A stretch of DNA of 64,000 nt from Korobacter sp036501185 (GTDB taxonomy: Bacteria; Acidobacteriota; Terriglobia; Terriglobales; Acidobacteriaceae). The position numbers and the translations under genes were made by a program. The notes under the pieces are model-generated. The model was not told the DNA's origin. It made no database searches and saw nothing but the letters and a program-made list of their open reading frames with translations. The stretch lies in contig DASYAU010000070.1 of assembly GCA_036501185.1 (NCBI GenBank), positions 1 through 64,000 of the forward strand. The letters are read 5' to 3'. Below are positions 9,082 through 17,913 of this stretch, one piece after another; the first letter of the stretch is position 1, and every line of letters starts with the position of its first letter.

Positions 9082-10467
9082 ATGCGCTTACGGCAGCTTC
9101 TTGCCACGGCAGTACTGCTCACGTCCACCCTTGCGATGGCCCAGATTCCGCGATCGAAGCACGTTGTGGTCGTCACCCTTGAAAACCATAGCTACGAACA
9201 GGCTGTCGGTAATCCGTCGATGCCGTATTTCAATTCGCTCATTCCCAAGGGAGGCATTGCAGACCAGTACTACGCGACCATGCATAACTCGCTTTCTACG
9301 CTCATGTGGCTTGTCGCCGGACAAACGGTGACGACCAACGACAACACCATGCAGGTATTCGATGTCGACAGCATCGTCCGCCACATGCAGAAGGATGGCC
9401 GCACCTGGAAGAGCTACCAAAGCCAATTGCCCTACGTGGGCTACATGGGCTTCAACGTGAACGAGTACGTGAAGCGGCATAACCCGCTTTCGTATTTCAC
9501 TGACGTACAAGGCGCACTCTCGGCCAATTTTGTGCCGACAGTTCCGCACTTCCAGAACGACATCGCAAAAGGCGCGCTGCCGGAGTATTCCTATGTGACT
9601 CCGGACCTGAAAGAGGACGCACACGACGGCACGTTAGCAGAGGCGGATGCGTGGTTGGCAGCCAACATTCCGCAGTTGCTGGCCAGTCCAAAGTTCAAGG
9701 AAGACGGGATTCTCTTCATCGTGTGGGACGAAGGCAGCGTGAACCCGGTTGATTCGCGCGGCACGGGCGGAAGGATTGCAACGCTAGTGCTCGGGCCCAA
9801 GGTGAAGAAGGGTTTCCACTCGGAGGTGCAGTACAACCATCAGAGCCTGTTGAGGAGCACATGCCTGGCGCTGGCGCTCACGGGCTGTCCGGGAGGGGGA
9901 GCGGATGGCGTGCCGATGATCGATTTCTTCAACGCGAATAAGTCGGGGATGCTCCAGGTGAACCTGACCTCGCCGGCACTGAACAACGTGGACGGCATGC
10001 TTCATTTGCGTGCGACGGGAACCTCCGGTCCGTATGTCGCGACCGGCATGGCGGCGTACCTGGGCGGCGAGCTGGTCGCGAAGAGCAGTACGCCGAGCCT
10101 AAGCGCCGATCTCAACGTGGCCCCGGGCACGTACTCGCTCACGGTGCGTGGCTGGGATGCTTCCGGGGCGACCAGCGACGTCGTTCGCACGATCACCGTG
10201 GCGGGACCGAAATTGGCGGTGAACCTTCTCTTCCCAACCACCACAAACGTCAGTGGCGCGCTACACATCCTGGCGGCGGGGCAGTCCGGCGAGTATGCGA
10301 CGACGGGGATGGCGGCATACATAAGCAACAAGTTGGTAATGAAGACGACGACGCCGAGTCTTGAAACCTACGTGAACGAAGCGCCAGGCGGCTACAACGT
10401 CACGGTGAAGGTGTGGGACACGAAGGGGAACTCGGCTTCGACGCAATATGCCGTCACCATCCATTGA
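9082..10467 (+). CDS. Secreted phosphoesterase (phospholipase C/acid phosphatase superfamily) with two C-terminal repeats
   Basis: The 461-aa protein has a clear signal peptide (MRLRQLLATAVLLTSTLAMAQ). The catalytic part, residues 25-300, belongs to the PF04185 phosphoesterase family: VVVVTLENHSYEQAVGN holds the Glu-Asn metal site, HNSLSTLMWLVAG follows, and FIVWDEGS with GTGGRIATLVLGP supplies later metal ligands. The C-terminus has two beta-sandwich-like repeats of about 75 residues, each with GMLHLRA/GALHILA, TGMAAY and a final VRGWD/VKVWD block, perhaps for carbohydrate or surface binding. It probably hydrolyses phosphate esters in the periplasm or outside. A strong terminator follows. 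The exact substrate is unknown. Confidence 0.8.
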   Translation: MRLRQLLATAVLLTSTLAMAQIPRSKHVVVVTLENHSYEQAVGNPSMPYFNSLIPKGGIADQYYATMHNSLSTLMWLVAGQTVTTNDNTMQVFDVDSIVRHMQKDGRTWKSYQSQLPYVGYMGFNVNEYVKRHNPLSYFTDVQGALSANFVPTVPHFQNDIAKGALPEYSYVTPDLKEDAHDGTLAEADAWLAANIPQLLASPKFKEDGILFIVWDEGSVNPVDSRGTGGRIATLVLGPKVKKGFHSEVQYNHQSLLRSTCLALALTGCPGGGADGVPMIDFFNANKSGMLQVNLTSPALNNVDGMLHLRATGTSGPYVATGMAAYLGGELVAKSSTPSLSADLNVAPGTYSLTVRGWDASGATSDVVRTITVAGPKLAVNLLFPTTTNVSGALHILAAGQSGEYATTGMAAYISNKLVMKTTTPSLETYVNEAPGGYNVTVKVWDTKGNSASTQYAVTIH

Positions 10468-10481
10468 CCAGGTTTTGCGGT

Positions 10482-10512
10482 GGGCCGCGCGGAACATTGC
10501 GCGGCCCTTTTT
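10482..10512 (+). terminator. Rho-independent terminator after the phosphoesterase gene
   Basis: GGGCCGCGC at 10482-10490 and GCGCGGCCC at 10499-10507 form a perfect 9-bp stem with an 8-base loop, followed directly by five T. It lies 14 bases after the stop codon. Confidence 0.9.
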
Positions 10513-10596
10513 ATCGCGAAAAATTCCGCGCAAGAAGATCGGGCTTTAGCGTTCTCTCGCCAGCAGGGAAAAAAACTCCTGCTGACGGGGTGACGT

Positions 10597-11850
10597 ATGC
10601 AGTGGATTCGAGCGGGATGGATGGCGGCGGCGGCTTCGTTGCTGACGGTTTGTTTCGGAGTAGGCGTGACAGGCGTTTCCGGTGGAGCGGCGCCTGGACA
10701 GAAGGCGGAGCTCGGTGAGTATCGCGTGCTGGAGCCATTGCGCAGCGGCTCGCTCACACTGTTTCCGGTGGTGCGGTCGGGAGAGTCGTCGGGCGCGAAG
10801 TGGGATTACATCACCCTGGATGAAGGATTACGGTCGGGCGAGGTCATCGTGACCGAGTACGGCAAGTTGAGCAGCGGGATGGTGCGTCCGCGGCACGGAG
10901 AGGTGCGGCCCATCGAGCGATATCAGGGCGACCGGGTGAACACGCTGGTGCTGGTGAATAACTCCGACCATCCGTTACTGCTGCTGGCGGGCGAGATCGT
11001 GTCGGGCGGAAAACAAGACCGCGTTATCGGCAAAGATCGCATTGTGCCGGCGCACAGCGATCCGATTGACCTGTCGGTGTTTTGCATCGAGCACGGGCGC
11101 TGGGTCGAGAGCTCGGACAAATTCGGTGCCGTAGGTGGAAAGGCGAACAGCTTCATGGTGCAGCCGTCGGTACGCAGCAAGGCCATGGTGAAAAACGACC
11201 AGCAGCAGGTGTGGGCGTCGGTGAGCCGATCGGTCGCAGTCGCTGCGGAGACGGTGACGGTGGAAGCGGCGCCGTCCGCAAACACTACGATCCCCGGCCC
11301 CGGCGGCGTGCCGGTGGTCACAGACGGCGGGGCGAGCGGCCTGAATACGACCTCGTATGCCAAGGCGATGAGCGACCATCGCGTGCAGAAGCAGGTGGAT
11401 AAAGTCGCGGAACCGCTGTCGGACTCGCACACCCAGGTACTTCAAAAACTAAGGGCAGAGCATGCGGTCGGAGTGGTGGTGGCCGTGAACGGCGAGCTTA
11501 TCTGGGCAGACATTTTTGCCACGCCGGAGATGCTGGCCGCTTATTGGAACAAGTTGGTGCGGTCGTACGCCGCCGAGTCTTACGACAAGAATGCCGTCGG
11601 TCGGGTTCCGAGCGTCGGCGAGGCGCAGCAGTTCATCGATCGTCCAGCGCAGGGCAGTGAAACCACGGAAGGCGAAACGGGCATTTATCGCTACCGCGAG
11701 ATTCGCGGTGACGACCAATCGACGTTCTATTTACAGGTGCTGATGGAAGGACACGATTTCTATGCTCACATCAGCCGGGCGGCGGAAGATCGAGGTGATG
11801 CGAAGCTGATGCCGGTGCCGGCGCCGGCGCGCGGGATTCCGATCGACTAG
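10597..11850 (+). CDS. Secreted ARPP-1 (DUF6569) domain protein
   Basis: This 417-aa protein has an N-terminal signal/anchor (hydrophobic residues 8-30). Residues about 45-165 match the ARPP-1 domain: PLRSGSLTLFPV, LDEGLRSGEVIVTE, VLVNNSDHPLLLLAGEIVSGGKQDRVIGKDRIVPA and LSVFCIEHGRW. A second ARPP-1-like stretch lies after residue 270 (HAVGVVVAVNGELIWADIF). The biochemical function of this domain is not established. The preceding GGGGTGA resembles a ribosome-binding site. It stands alone between a terminator and a convergent cysteine-rich gene, whose stop it overlaps by 4 bases. Confidence 0.75.
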   Translation: MQWIRAGWMAAAASLLTVCFGVGVTGVSGGAAPGQKAELGEYRVLEPLRSGSLTLFPVVRSGESSGAKWDYITLDEGLRSGEVIVTEYGKLSSGMVRPRHGEVRPIERYQGDRVNTLVLVNNSDHPLLLLAGEIVSGGKQDRVIGKDRIVPAHSDPIDLSVFCIEHGRWVESSDKFGAVGGKANSFMVQPSVRSKAMVKNDQQQVWASVSRSVAVAAETVTVEAAPSANTTIPGPGGVPVVTDGGASGLNTTSYAKAMSDHRVQKQVDKVAEPLSDSHTQVLQKLRAEHAVGVVVAVNGELIWADIFATPEMLAAYWNKLVRSYAAESYDKNAVGRVPSVGEAQQFIDRPAQGSETTEGETGIYRYREIRGDDQSTFYLQVLMEGHDFYAHISRAAEDRGDAKLMPVPAPARGIPID

Positions 11851-12017
11851 TTGGCCTGGGGCGTGTAGTCGCAGACTTCGCGGCATTCCTGGCAGTAGTA
11901 CTGGCCATCCTGCCACATGCGGCAATCGTGCTCGCCTTGGCAAATGACACAGTATTTGTTGCATTCGCAGTCGTGCTCGTCGCGTTCGCAGGCGATGCAG
12001 AAATAACGGTCGGCCAT
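11847..12017 (-). CDS. Tiny cysteine-rich (zinc-ribbon-like) protein, 56 aa
   Basis: An ATG at 12015-12017 opens a 56-codon frame ending TAG at 11847-11849. The product is acidic and has ten cysteines at residues 7, 10, 17, 19, 23, 26, 32, 42, 45 and 49, arranged as several CxxC/CxC pairs (CIAC, CEC, CVIC, CQEC). Such spacing suggests a protein that binds two or three zinc ions or an iron-sulfur cluster. It overlaps the end of the convergent ARPP-1 gene by 4 bases and lies 46 bases downstream of the response-regulator gene on the same strand. No clear Shine-Dalgarno is seen. The regular cysteine pattern supports a real gene. Family not recognised. Confidence 0.6.
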   Translation of the reverse strand: MADRYFCIACERDEHDCECNKYCVICQGEHDCRMWQDGQYYCQECREVCDYTPQAN

Positions 12018-12063
12018 GGAAAGGAATGTAACGCGAAACGCGCGGCAGCGGAAGGGGGAAACG

Positions 12064-12429
12064 TCAACAGTTGGACTTGGTAGTGAGTTGGGCGATTTTC
12101 GCGAGCAGGACCTCCGGCGACTCGCCCTTTACCACGAAGGCGTCGATCGTTCCGTCGAGCGGCTCGGGCAGGGTGATGAACGCGGATAGGAGAATGATGG
12201 GGACGCCGGGTTTCGATTCTCGCATCGCCCGGGCGACAGCGCCGCCGTTCATGCCGGGCATGTAGTAATCGAGCACCACGGCGTCGAATTCCTGCGCGTG
12301 AAACGCTGCGAGCCCCTCGGTGCCCGCTTCCGCGGTCGACACCTCGTAGCCCTGCCGCTCGAGGAGCAGCTTGCGCACCCTCAAGCCGGCAGGTTCGTCA
12401 TCAACGCACAAAAGTTTTTTCTTCGGCAA
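12064..12429 (-). CDS. Single-domain response regulator (CheY-like receiver)
   Basis: The 121-aa protein is a lone receiver domain. The acidic pair DD is at residues 10-11, the phospho-acceptor Asp54 lies in VVLDYYMPGMNG, and the switch serine and lysine follow in ILLSA and VVKGE. There is no output domain, so it must act by binding a partner or as a phosphate shuttle. No histidine kinase lies next to it. It is transcribed divergently from the glycine cleavage operon across 284 bases and may share its transcript with the small cysteine-rich gene downstream. Confidence 0.85.
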   Translation of the reverse strand: MPKKKLLCVDDEPAGLRVRKLLLERQGYEVSTAEAGTEGLAAFHAQEFDAVVLDYYMPGMNGGAVARAMRESKPGVPIILLSAFITLPEPLDGTIDAFVVKGESPEVLLAKIAQLTTKSNC

Positions 12430-12713
12430 GCGGACTCCGCAAGGTCGCTACTCCCCAGCTTGCGGGCGAGTGAAATGGGCACATAGGAAACAAAGATTGG
12501 ATGGATTTTAGCATCGCTTGATGCGGCAAAATTGCATTCTGGGCTGTGAATTTCCGATGGCGCATTGAGGCGTGGTGCGCGCGGTTTTGGCGTTGCGGGA
12601 AAACCGAGATTGTGGCTCATTGACCCGCCGGAAATCAGCGTGTTAACGTACAAAGTTCTGCTATCCAAGCTGCGCTTGCCAGTACTTTCTCGCGCACAAA
12701 AAGAAGGCCGTCG

Positions 12714-13862
12714 TTGACTTCCTCCACCGAGGCAAACGCCTCCATCCGCAAGACTGCGCTGAACGCTACCCATCGCCGGATGGGAGCGAAGATGGTCAAC
12801 TTCAATGGCTGGGACATGCCAGTGGAATATCCCTCGGCCGGCGGGCTCATGAAAGAGCATCTCGCAGTGCGAAGCGGAGTCGGCCTGTTTGACGTCAGCC
12901 ACATGGGCGACATCCGTGTACATGGCCCCGAGGCGCTCAAAGCCGTTCAGCAAATCACTATGAATGACGCCTCCAAGCTGCAGGCAGGGCAGGCACAATA
13001 CTCTGCCATGCTCTATCCGCAGGGGACGTTTGTCGATGACGTGATCGTCCACAAGATGGCGGACGACGATTACCTGCTCGTGATCAACGCCGGCACGCGT
13101 GAGAAAGACGTCAACTGGGTCAAGGACAACACGAAACAATTTAAACTAACGGTTGAAGACTTGAGCGATCAGTTCACCCAGATCGCCATACAGGGTCCCA
13201 AGGGTGTAGACACGCTCCAGAAATTGACGGACGTCGATCTGTCGCAGGTCAAGTTTTACTGGTTTACCCGCGGAACTGTCGCCGGGTTGAAGAACATCCT
13301 GATCGCCCGCACCGGCTACACCGCCGAAGACGGCTTCGAGATCTACATCCCCAGCGACGATGCCACCAGTGACCGCGTATGGAACGAACTGATCGAAGCG
13401 GGTAAGGAGTTTGGCGTCGTCCCCGCCGGATTGGGCGCTCGCAACACTCTGCGGTTGGAAGGGAAGCTTCCGCTCTACGGTCACGAGATCAGCGACACGA
13501 TTAATGTTTGGGAGGCTGGGCTAGATCGCTTCCTGAAGATGGACAAGGGCGACTTCATCGGTCGCGCCGCGCTGGAAAAAGCCAAAGCCGAAGGCACGAA
13601 GCGCGTTCTCGTTGGGCTGGAGACAATCGAACGCGGCATTCCGCGCGACGGCTACAAGGTGCTCGATCTCAACGGCAAAGAGATCGGCTACGTGACGAGT
13701 GGATCGTATATGCCGTTCCTGAAGCGCAATCTGGCGCTGGCCTATGTTCCGGTGGAGCAATCGCAACTCGACAATATTGTCGCAATCGAGATCCGCGGCC
13801 ACGCGGTCAAGGCCAAGGTGGTTCCGTCGCAGTTCTACAAGCGTCCTAAAAAGACTTCATAA
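12714..13862 (+). CDS. gcvT: Aminomethyltransferase, glycine cleavage T protein
   Basis: GcvT transfers the methylene group from the aminomethyl-lipoyl arm of GcvH to tetrahydrofolate and releases ammonia. The 382-aa protein has the family blocks MVNFNGWDMPVEYPS, DVSHMGDIRVHGP, RTGYTAEDGFEIY and GLGARNTLRLEGKLPLYGHE. The start is a TTG at 12714 with AGAAGG about 7 bases upstream; the N-terminus lacks any other good start at family length. It is the first gene of gcvT-gcvH-gcvPA-gcvPB. No glycine riboswitch could be recognised in the 284-base upstream region. Confidence 0.95.
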   Translation: MTSSTEANASIRKTALNATHRRMGAKMVNFNGWDMPVEYPSAGGLMKEHLAVRSGVGLFDVSHMGDIRVHGPEALKAVQQITMNDASKLQAGQAQYSAMLYPQGTFVDDVIVHKMADDDYLLVINAGTREKDVNWVKDNTKQFKLTVEDLSDQFTQIAIQGPKGVDTLQKLTDVDLSQVKFYWFTRGTVAGLKNILIARTGYTAEDGFEIYIPSDDATSDRVWNELIEAGKEFGVVPAGLGARNTLRLEGKLPLYGHEISDTINVWEAGLDRFLKMDKGDFIGRAALEKAKAEGTKRVLVGLETIERGIPRDGYKVLDLNGKEIGYVTSGSYMPFLKRNLALAYVPVEQSQLDNIVAIEIRGHAVKAKVVPSQFYKRPKKTS

Positions 13863-13885
13863 GTTTAAGTTTGGGGAGAACGTTG

Positions 13886-14275
13886 ATGGCGTATCCGAAA
13901 GACTACAAGTACACGCAAGAGCACGAGTGGATTAAGCCCGAGGGCAAGACCGGCACGATCGGCATCACGGACCATGCGCAAGCGTCGTTGGGCGACATTG
14001 TGTTTGTCGAACTGCCCAAGGTTGGCGCGACCATCACCAAGGGCCAGAGCTTCGGCACGGTGGAATCGGTGAAGGCTGTGAGCGACTTGTTCGCGCCGGT
14101 CAGCGGCAAGGTGACCGCCGTGAACGAAGAGCTGACAACCTCCCCTGAAAAAGTGAATTCCGACGCGCACGCCGCCTGGATGATCAAGGTGGAAATCAGC
14201 GATTTGTCCGATTTGGAAAAGCTGATGTCGGCTGAAGATTACGAAAAGTTCGCTGCCGAAGAGGCAGGGCACTAG
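13886..14275 (+). CDS. gcvH: Glycine cleavage system H protein
   Basis: This 129-aa lipoyl carrier shuttles the aminomethyl group between the P, T and L proteins. The lipoylated residue is Lys63 in ESVKAVSDLFAP. The ATG at 13886 is chosen over a TTG five codons earlier because it begins the normal MAYPKDYKYTQEH N-terminus and has a GGGGAG ribosome-binding site upstream. It follows gcvT with a 23-base gap. Confidence 0.96.
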   Translation: MAYPKDYKYTQEHEWIKPEGKTGTIGITDHAQASLGDIVFVELPKVGATITKGQSFGTVESVKAVSDLFAPVSGKVTAVNEELTTSPEKVNSDAHAAWMIKVEISDLSDLEKLMSAEDYEKFAAEEAGH

Positions 14276-14310
14276 AATCGTACTCACGTCGCCACGTATC
14301 TATATTCTCG

Positions 14311-14350
14311 GGCCGTCCACTCGCATTGCGACGATGGTACGGCCTTTGTT
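14311..14350 (+). terminator. Hairpin with T-rich tail between gcvH and gcvPA
   Basis: GGCCGT (14311-14316) pairs with ACGGCC (14339-14344), followed by TTTGTTGT. Inside the loop a second small stem, TCGC (14321-14324) with GCGA (14328-14331), can form. It resembles a weak terminator or processing hairpin within the glycine cleavage operon and could lower expression of the P subunits relative to T and H. Confidence 0.4.
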
Positions 14351-14366
14351 GTGATTGGACTTACTT

Positions 14367-15695
14367 ATGCGCTATCTTCCCAAATCCCAGGCTGATCGCG
14401 AGGCGATGCTCCGCGAGATCGGCTGCGGAACCATTGACGATCTCTTCACTCCCATTCCCGAGGAATACCGGCTTAACCGCGACCTCAACATCCCGCGGCA
14501 GTACGGCGAATCGGAGATCCTCGACTTCTTCAAGCAACGCGCCGCAGAAAATGCCAACGGCTTCTCGGTCTTCATCGGCGCTGGCGCTTACAACCACTAT
14601 CGTCCCGTGGTGATCGATTCGCTGGTGTCGCGGGGCGAGTGGTTCACAGCCTACACGCCGTACCAGCCGGAAATTTCGCAGGGCACGCTGCAATCCATCT
14701 TCGAATTCCAGTCGATGATTTGCGAGCTGACCGGCATGGAGGTGGCGAACGCCTCGATGTACGACGGATCCACCGGCGCAGCCGAAGCCATTATGATGGC
14801 CGTCCGCGTGACCGGTCGACACAAAGCGGTGGTGGCGAAGACGGTGCATCCCGAATATCGCGAGGTGATCGCGACCTATGCCAAGCACCAGGGCCTGCCG
14901 ATCACGACCGATGGGTTTAGCGACAACGGCCGCGTCGACGTGAAGGCGCTCGATGCCGCCATCACCGACCAGACCGCCTGCGTGCTGATTCAGTCACCAA
15001 ACTTCTTCGGCACGATTGAGGACGTGGCGGCGATCGCCGACATCGCGCACAAGAAAGGTGCGCTGCTGGTGGTCTCGATTGCGGAAGCCCTTTCGTTGGG
15101 AATCATCCGGCCGCCGAGCGAAGCCGACATTATCAGCATGGAATCGCAGTCGTTCGGCGTGCCGCTTGGATACGGTGGACCGTATGCCGGCGTGATCGCT
15201 ACCAAAGAAAAGTTCGTGCGCCAGATCCCTGGCCGCCTCGTCGGCCAAACCGTGGACCGCAATGGCAAGCGCGGCTTCGTGCTGACGCTTTCCACGCGAG
15301 AACAGCATATCCGCCGCGAGAAGGCGACCTCGAACATCTGTACCAACCAGGCTCTCATCGCGCTGATGGCCAACATATTTATGACCGTCTATGGGAAGCA
15401 GGGGCTACGCGATTTAGCTAAGCAGAATTTGGCGAAGACGGCTTACGCCGTTGACGCGTTCGAGAAGGCAGGCGCGAAGATCCTCTTCAAGCAATCGCCA
15501 TTCTTCAACGAATTCGTCGTGCAAACCGCCGGCGATTCCCGCGAGCTCAACGACAAACTTATCGAGCAGAAGGTCATTGGAGGCTTCCCGCTGAAGAAGT
15601 TTTATCCGGAGCTCGGCAACTCGGCCGTATGGTGCGTGACTGAGTTGAACACGAAGGCCGCGATTGATGCGGCTGCCAAGGGGGTCGCGCGATGA
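14367..15695 (+). CDS. gcvPA: Glycine dehydrogenase (decarboxylating) subunit 1
   Basis: This is the N-terminal half of the split P protein, 442 aa, which pairs with GcvPB to decarboxylate glycine. It begins MRYLPKSQADREAMLREIG and contains FIGAGAYNHYRPVVID, TAYTPYQPEISQGTLQ and MYDGSTGAAEAIMMA, all standard for the subunit. It lacks the PLP lysine, as expected. A TTG four codons upstream is possible but the ATG gives the usual start. Its stop overlaps the start of gcvPB by 4 bases. Confidence 0.96.
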   Translation: MRYLPKSQADREAMLREIGCGTIDDLFTPIPEEYRLNRDLNIPRQYGESEILDFFKQRAAENANGFSVFIGAGAYNHYRPVVIDSLVSRGEWFTAYTPYQPEISQGTLQSIFEFQSMICELTGMEVANASMYDGSTGAAEAIMMAVRVTGRHKAVVAKTVHPEYREVIATYAKHQGLPITTDGFSDNGRVDVKALDAAITDQTACVLIQSPNFFGTIEDVAAIADIAHKKGALLVVSIAEALSLGIIRPPSEADIISMESQSFGVPLGYGGPYAGVIATKEKFVRQIPGRLVGQTVDRNGKRGFVLTLSTREQHIRREKATSNICTNQALIALMANIFMTVYGKQGLRDLAKQNLAKTAYAVDAFEKAGAKILFKQSPFFNEFVVQTAGDSRELNDKLIEQKVIGGFPLKKFYPELGNSAVWCVTELNTKAAIDAAAKGVAR

Positions 15696-17200
15696 ACGAC
15701 AAGATCACGAAGGCGACCACTCACGTCAACCAGAATGAAGACCTGATCTTCGAGAAGTCGTCGCCCGGCAAGAAGGCCTACAGGCTGCCGCCGCTCGACG
15801 TGCCTGACGTCGATGAGCGCGAGCTCCTGGGCGCCGATGTCGTCCGGGAAGACCTAGGCAACATACCCGAGGTAAGCGAGATCGAGATCATCCGCCACTT
15901 CACCCGCATGAGCACATGGAACTACGCGGTGGATTACGGGATGTATCCGCTGGGCTCGTGCACTATGAAGTACAACGCGCGCATCAACGAGGTCATTTCG
16001 CGGCTCGACGGCATTGCCGGCGCGCACCCGTACCAGCCCGAGAAGCTTTCGCAGGGCAACCTGCGCATCATGAAGATGCTGGCCGATCAGCTCATCGAGA
16101 TCACCGGCATGGACGCGATCACGTTGCAGCCCGCGGCCGGTGCGCATGGCGAGATGACTGGCATTCTGCTGGTTCGCTCGTATCTCGAATCAAAAGGCAA
16201 TCCGCGCAAGAAGATCCTGATCCCCGACTCCGCGCACGGCACCAATCCGGCGACGGCGGCGATCTGCGGCTACCAGGTCGAGAACCTGAAGTCGAACTCA
16301 AACGGCCTGACCGACATTCCTTCGCTCGTCGCGCAGATGAATGAAGACGTCGCCGCGCTGATGCTGACGAATCCGAATACGCTTGGCGTCTTCGAGCAGG
16401 AGATCCACAAGATCGCCGACATCCTGCACGACAAGGGCGGCTTGCTCTACATGGACGGCGCGAACATGAACGCATTGGTCGGCAAAACGCGGCCCGGCGA
16501 CTTCGGCGTGGACGTGATGCACCTGAACCTGCACAAAACATTCTCGACGCCTCATGGTGGCGGCGGCCCAGGGAGCGGGCCGGTGGCCGTCAAGAAGCAC
16601 CTGGAACCATTTCTGCCAGCACCGGTGATCGCGCAAAATGCCGATGGTTCGCTGCGGCTCGACTACAACCGGCCGCAGTCGATTGGCCGCGTGCGCATGT
16701 ACTACGGCAATTTCGGCATGCACACGCGTGCGCTTGCGTACATCATGGCCAACGGTCCGGATGGCCTGCGACTGACCACGGAAGACGCGGTGCTGAACGC
16801 GAACTACATTCGCAAGAAGCTCGCCGGCATCTACGACCTGCCATACAACACGCCTAGCATGCACGAAGTTGTCTTCAGCGATCGCAACCAGGCGCGAAAG
16901 GGAATCAAGACCGGCGACATTGCCAAACGGCTCATCGATTATGGATTCCACCCGTACACGACCTCGTTTCCGCTGATCGTGCCGGGTGCGCTGATGATCG
17001 AGCCGACGGAGAGCGAATCAAAAGAAGAGTTGGATCAGTTCATCGACGCAATGAAGGCCGTGGCGGAGGAAGCGGAGAACAATCCGGAGATCATTGCCGG
17101 AGCGCCGCACAATACCCGCGTTTCGCGCATGGACGAAACCGCGGCGGCCCGTAAGCCGATCCTGCGATGGAAGCCGAAGGCAACGGGAGCGGCGGAGTAG
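15692..17200 (+). CDS. gcvPB: Glycine dehydrogenase (decarboxylating) subunit 2
   Basis: The 502-aa C-terminal half of the split P protein carries the PLP-binding lysine, Lys282 in HLNLHKTFSTPHGGGGPG. Upstream blocks include YPLGSCTMKYN, AHPYQPEKLSQG and LQPAAGAHGEMTG, normal for the family. The ATG overlaps the gcvPA stop, so the two subunits are translationally coupled. A strong hairpin terminator follows the gene. Confidence 0.96.
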   Translation: MNDKITKATTHVNQNEDLIFEKSSPGKKAYRLPPLDVPDVDERELLGADVVREDLGNIPEVSEIEIIRHFTRMSTWNYAVDYGMYPLGSCTMKYNARINEVISRLDGIAGAHPYQPEKLSQGNLRIMKMLADQLIEITGMDAITLQPAAGAHGEMTGILLVRSYLESKGNPRKKILIPDSAHGTNPATAAICGYQVENLKSNSNGLTDIPSLVAQMNEDVAALMLTNPNTLGVFEQEIHKIADILHDKGGLLYMDGANMNALVGKTRPGDFGVDVMHLNLHKTFSTPHGGGGPGSGPVAVKKHLEPFLPAPVIAQNADGSLRLDYNRPQSIGRVRMYYGNFGMHTRALAYIMANGPDGLRLTTEDAVLNANYIRKKLAGIYDLPYNTPSMHEVVFSDRNQARKGIKTGDIAKRLIDYGFHPYTTSFPLIVPGALMIEPTESESKEELDQFIDAMKAVAEEAENNPEIIAGAPHNTRVSRMDETAAARKPILRWKPKATGAAE

Positions 17201-17218
17201 GCATTTTCGCGAACAGAA

Positions 17219-17244
17219 AAAAGACCCGCGCGTGCGGGTCTTTT
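17219..17244. terminator. Bidirectional terminator between gcvPB and a convergent membrane-protein gene
   Basis: AAAAGACCCGC at 17219-17229 pairs perfectly with GCGGGTCTTTT at 17234-17244 around a 4-base loop. The A run before and T run after make it a terminator on both strands, ending the gcv operon on the plus strand and the gene at 17255-17824 on the minus strand. Confidence 0.9.
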
Positions 17245-17254
17245 CCATTTTGCG

Positions 17255-17824
17255 TCAGACGTTCTTCAGCACTTTGCCGGCGATCAGGCCGAGGATGAGG
17301 AAGCCTATCAGACCGGTGAACATGGCTCCGATGGTGTAGACCGCGGGGAATCCATACCAATTCCAGTAGGGAACATTGGTGACGATCACGGCGACGATGC
17401 CGATGGTCAGCACGAACGCCACTCGGCGGCCGTAGCTGCCTAGCGCAGCGCGTGCCAACAGCAGCGATGCGAAGAACGCCTCGAGAAATTCGGTGATGAA
17501 CTCAATTGCCAATTGCGAGGGCGCAAGCATTCGTGCGCCGGGCGCGTGGTAGATCAGCAAACCCGACGGATTGGCGTCGAGCTTTTCCTGGTAATGCTTC
17601 ATTGCCTCGCGCTGTTCGGCGCGCGGTTGGTTGAGACCGGCGCCGGGGAAGAGATAAAGGCCGCCCTGGTTGCCGATGCTGTCGTGCATGGCAGCGAGCA
17701 CTGGCGCTTCGTTGGGAATCTCGCTGATGCCCATAGTTCCTAGCGAGGTGGCCATGTGGGCAATCGACATCCAGATGAACATCCCGATAGCGCCGAGAAG
17801 AGCGGCGAGCAGAACGCGTTTCAT
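17255..17824 (-). CDS. Hypothetical membrane protein, about four transmembrane segments
   Basis: The 189-aa protein starts MKRVLLAALLGAIGMFIWMS with a membrane segment or uncleaved signal. A soluble loop of about 80 residues follows, including NEAPVLAAMHDS and YLFPGAG. Three further hydrophobic stretches lie at about 108-125, 135-152 and 160-185. No catalytic motif is evident and I do not assign a function. It is a single gene: a terminator lies downstream and about 90 bases separate its start from the next gene. Confidence 0.7.
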   Translation of the reverse strand: MKRVLLAALLGAIGMFIWMSIAHMATSLGTMGISEIPNEAPVLAAMHDSIGNQGGLYLFPGAGLNQPRAEQREAMKHYQEKLDANPSGLLIYHAPGARMLAPSQLAIEFITEFLEAFFASLLLARAALGSYGRRVAFVLTIGIVAVIVTNVPYWNWYGFPAVYTIGAMFTGLIGFLILGLIAGKVLKNV

Positions 17825-17913
17825 AATGAGAGCTCCTGTTCGCCCGGCATTATCGTCTTGCGGCGAACGCTTGGCAAACGGAAACCGTTATTGATGTACC
17901 AGAGTGGCTGGGA

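Noticed and set aside
12430..12713. Glycine riboswitch upstream of gcvT
   Set aside because: The conserved aptamer core sequences were not found in the gap; only a poor promoter-like TTGACC was seen.
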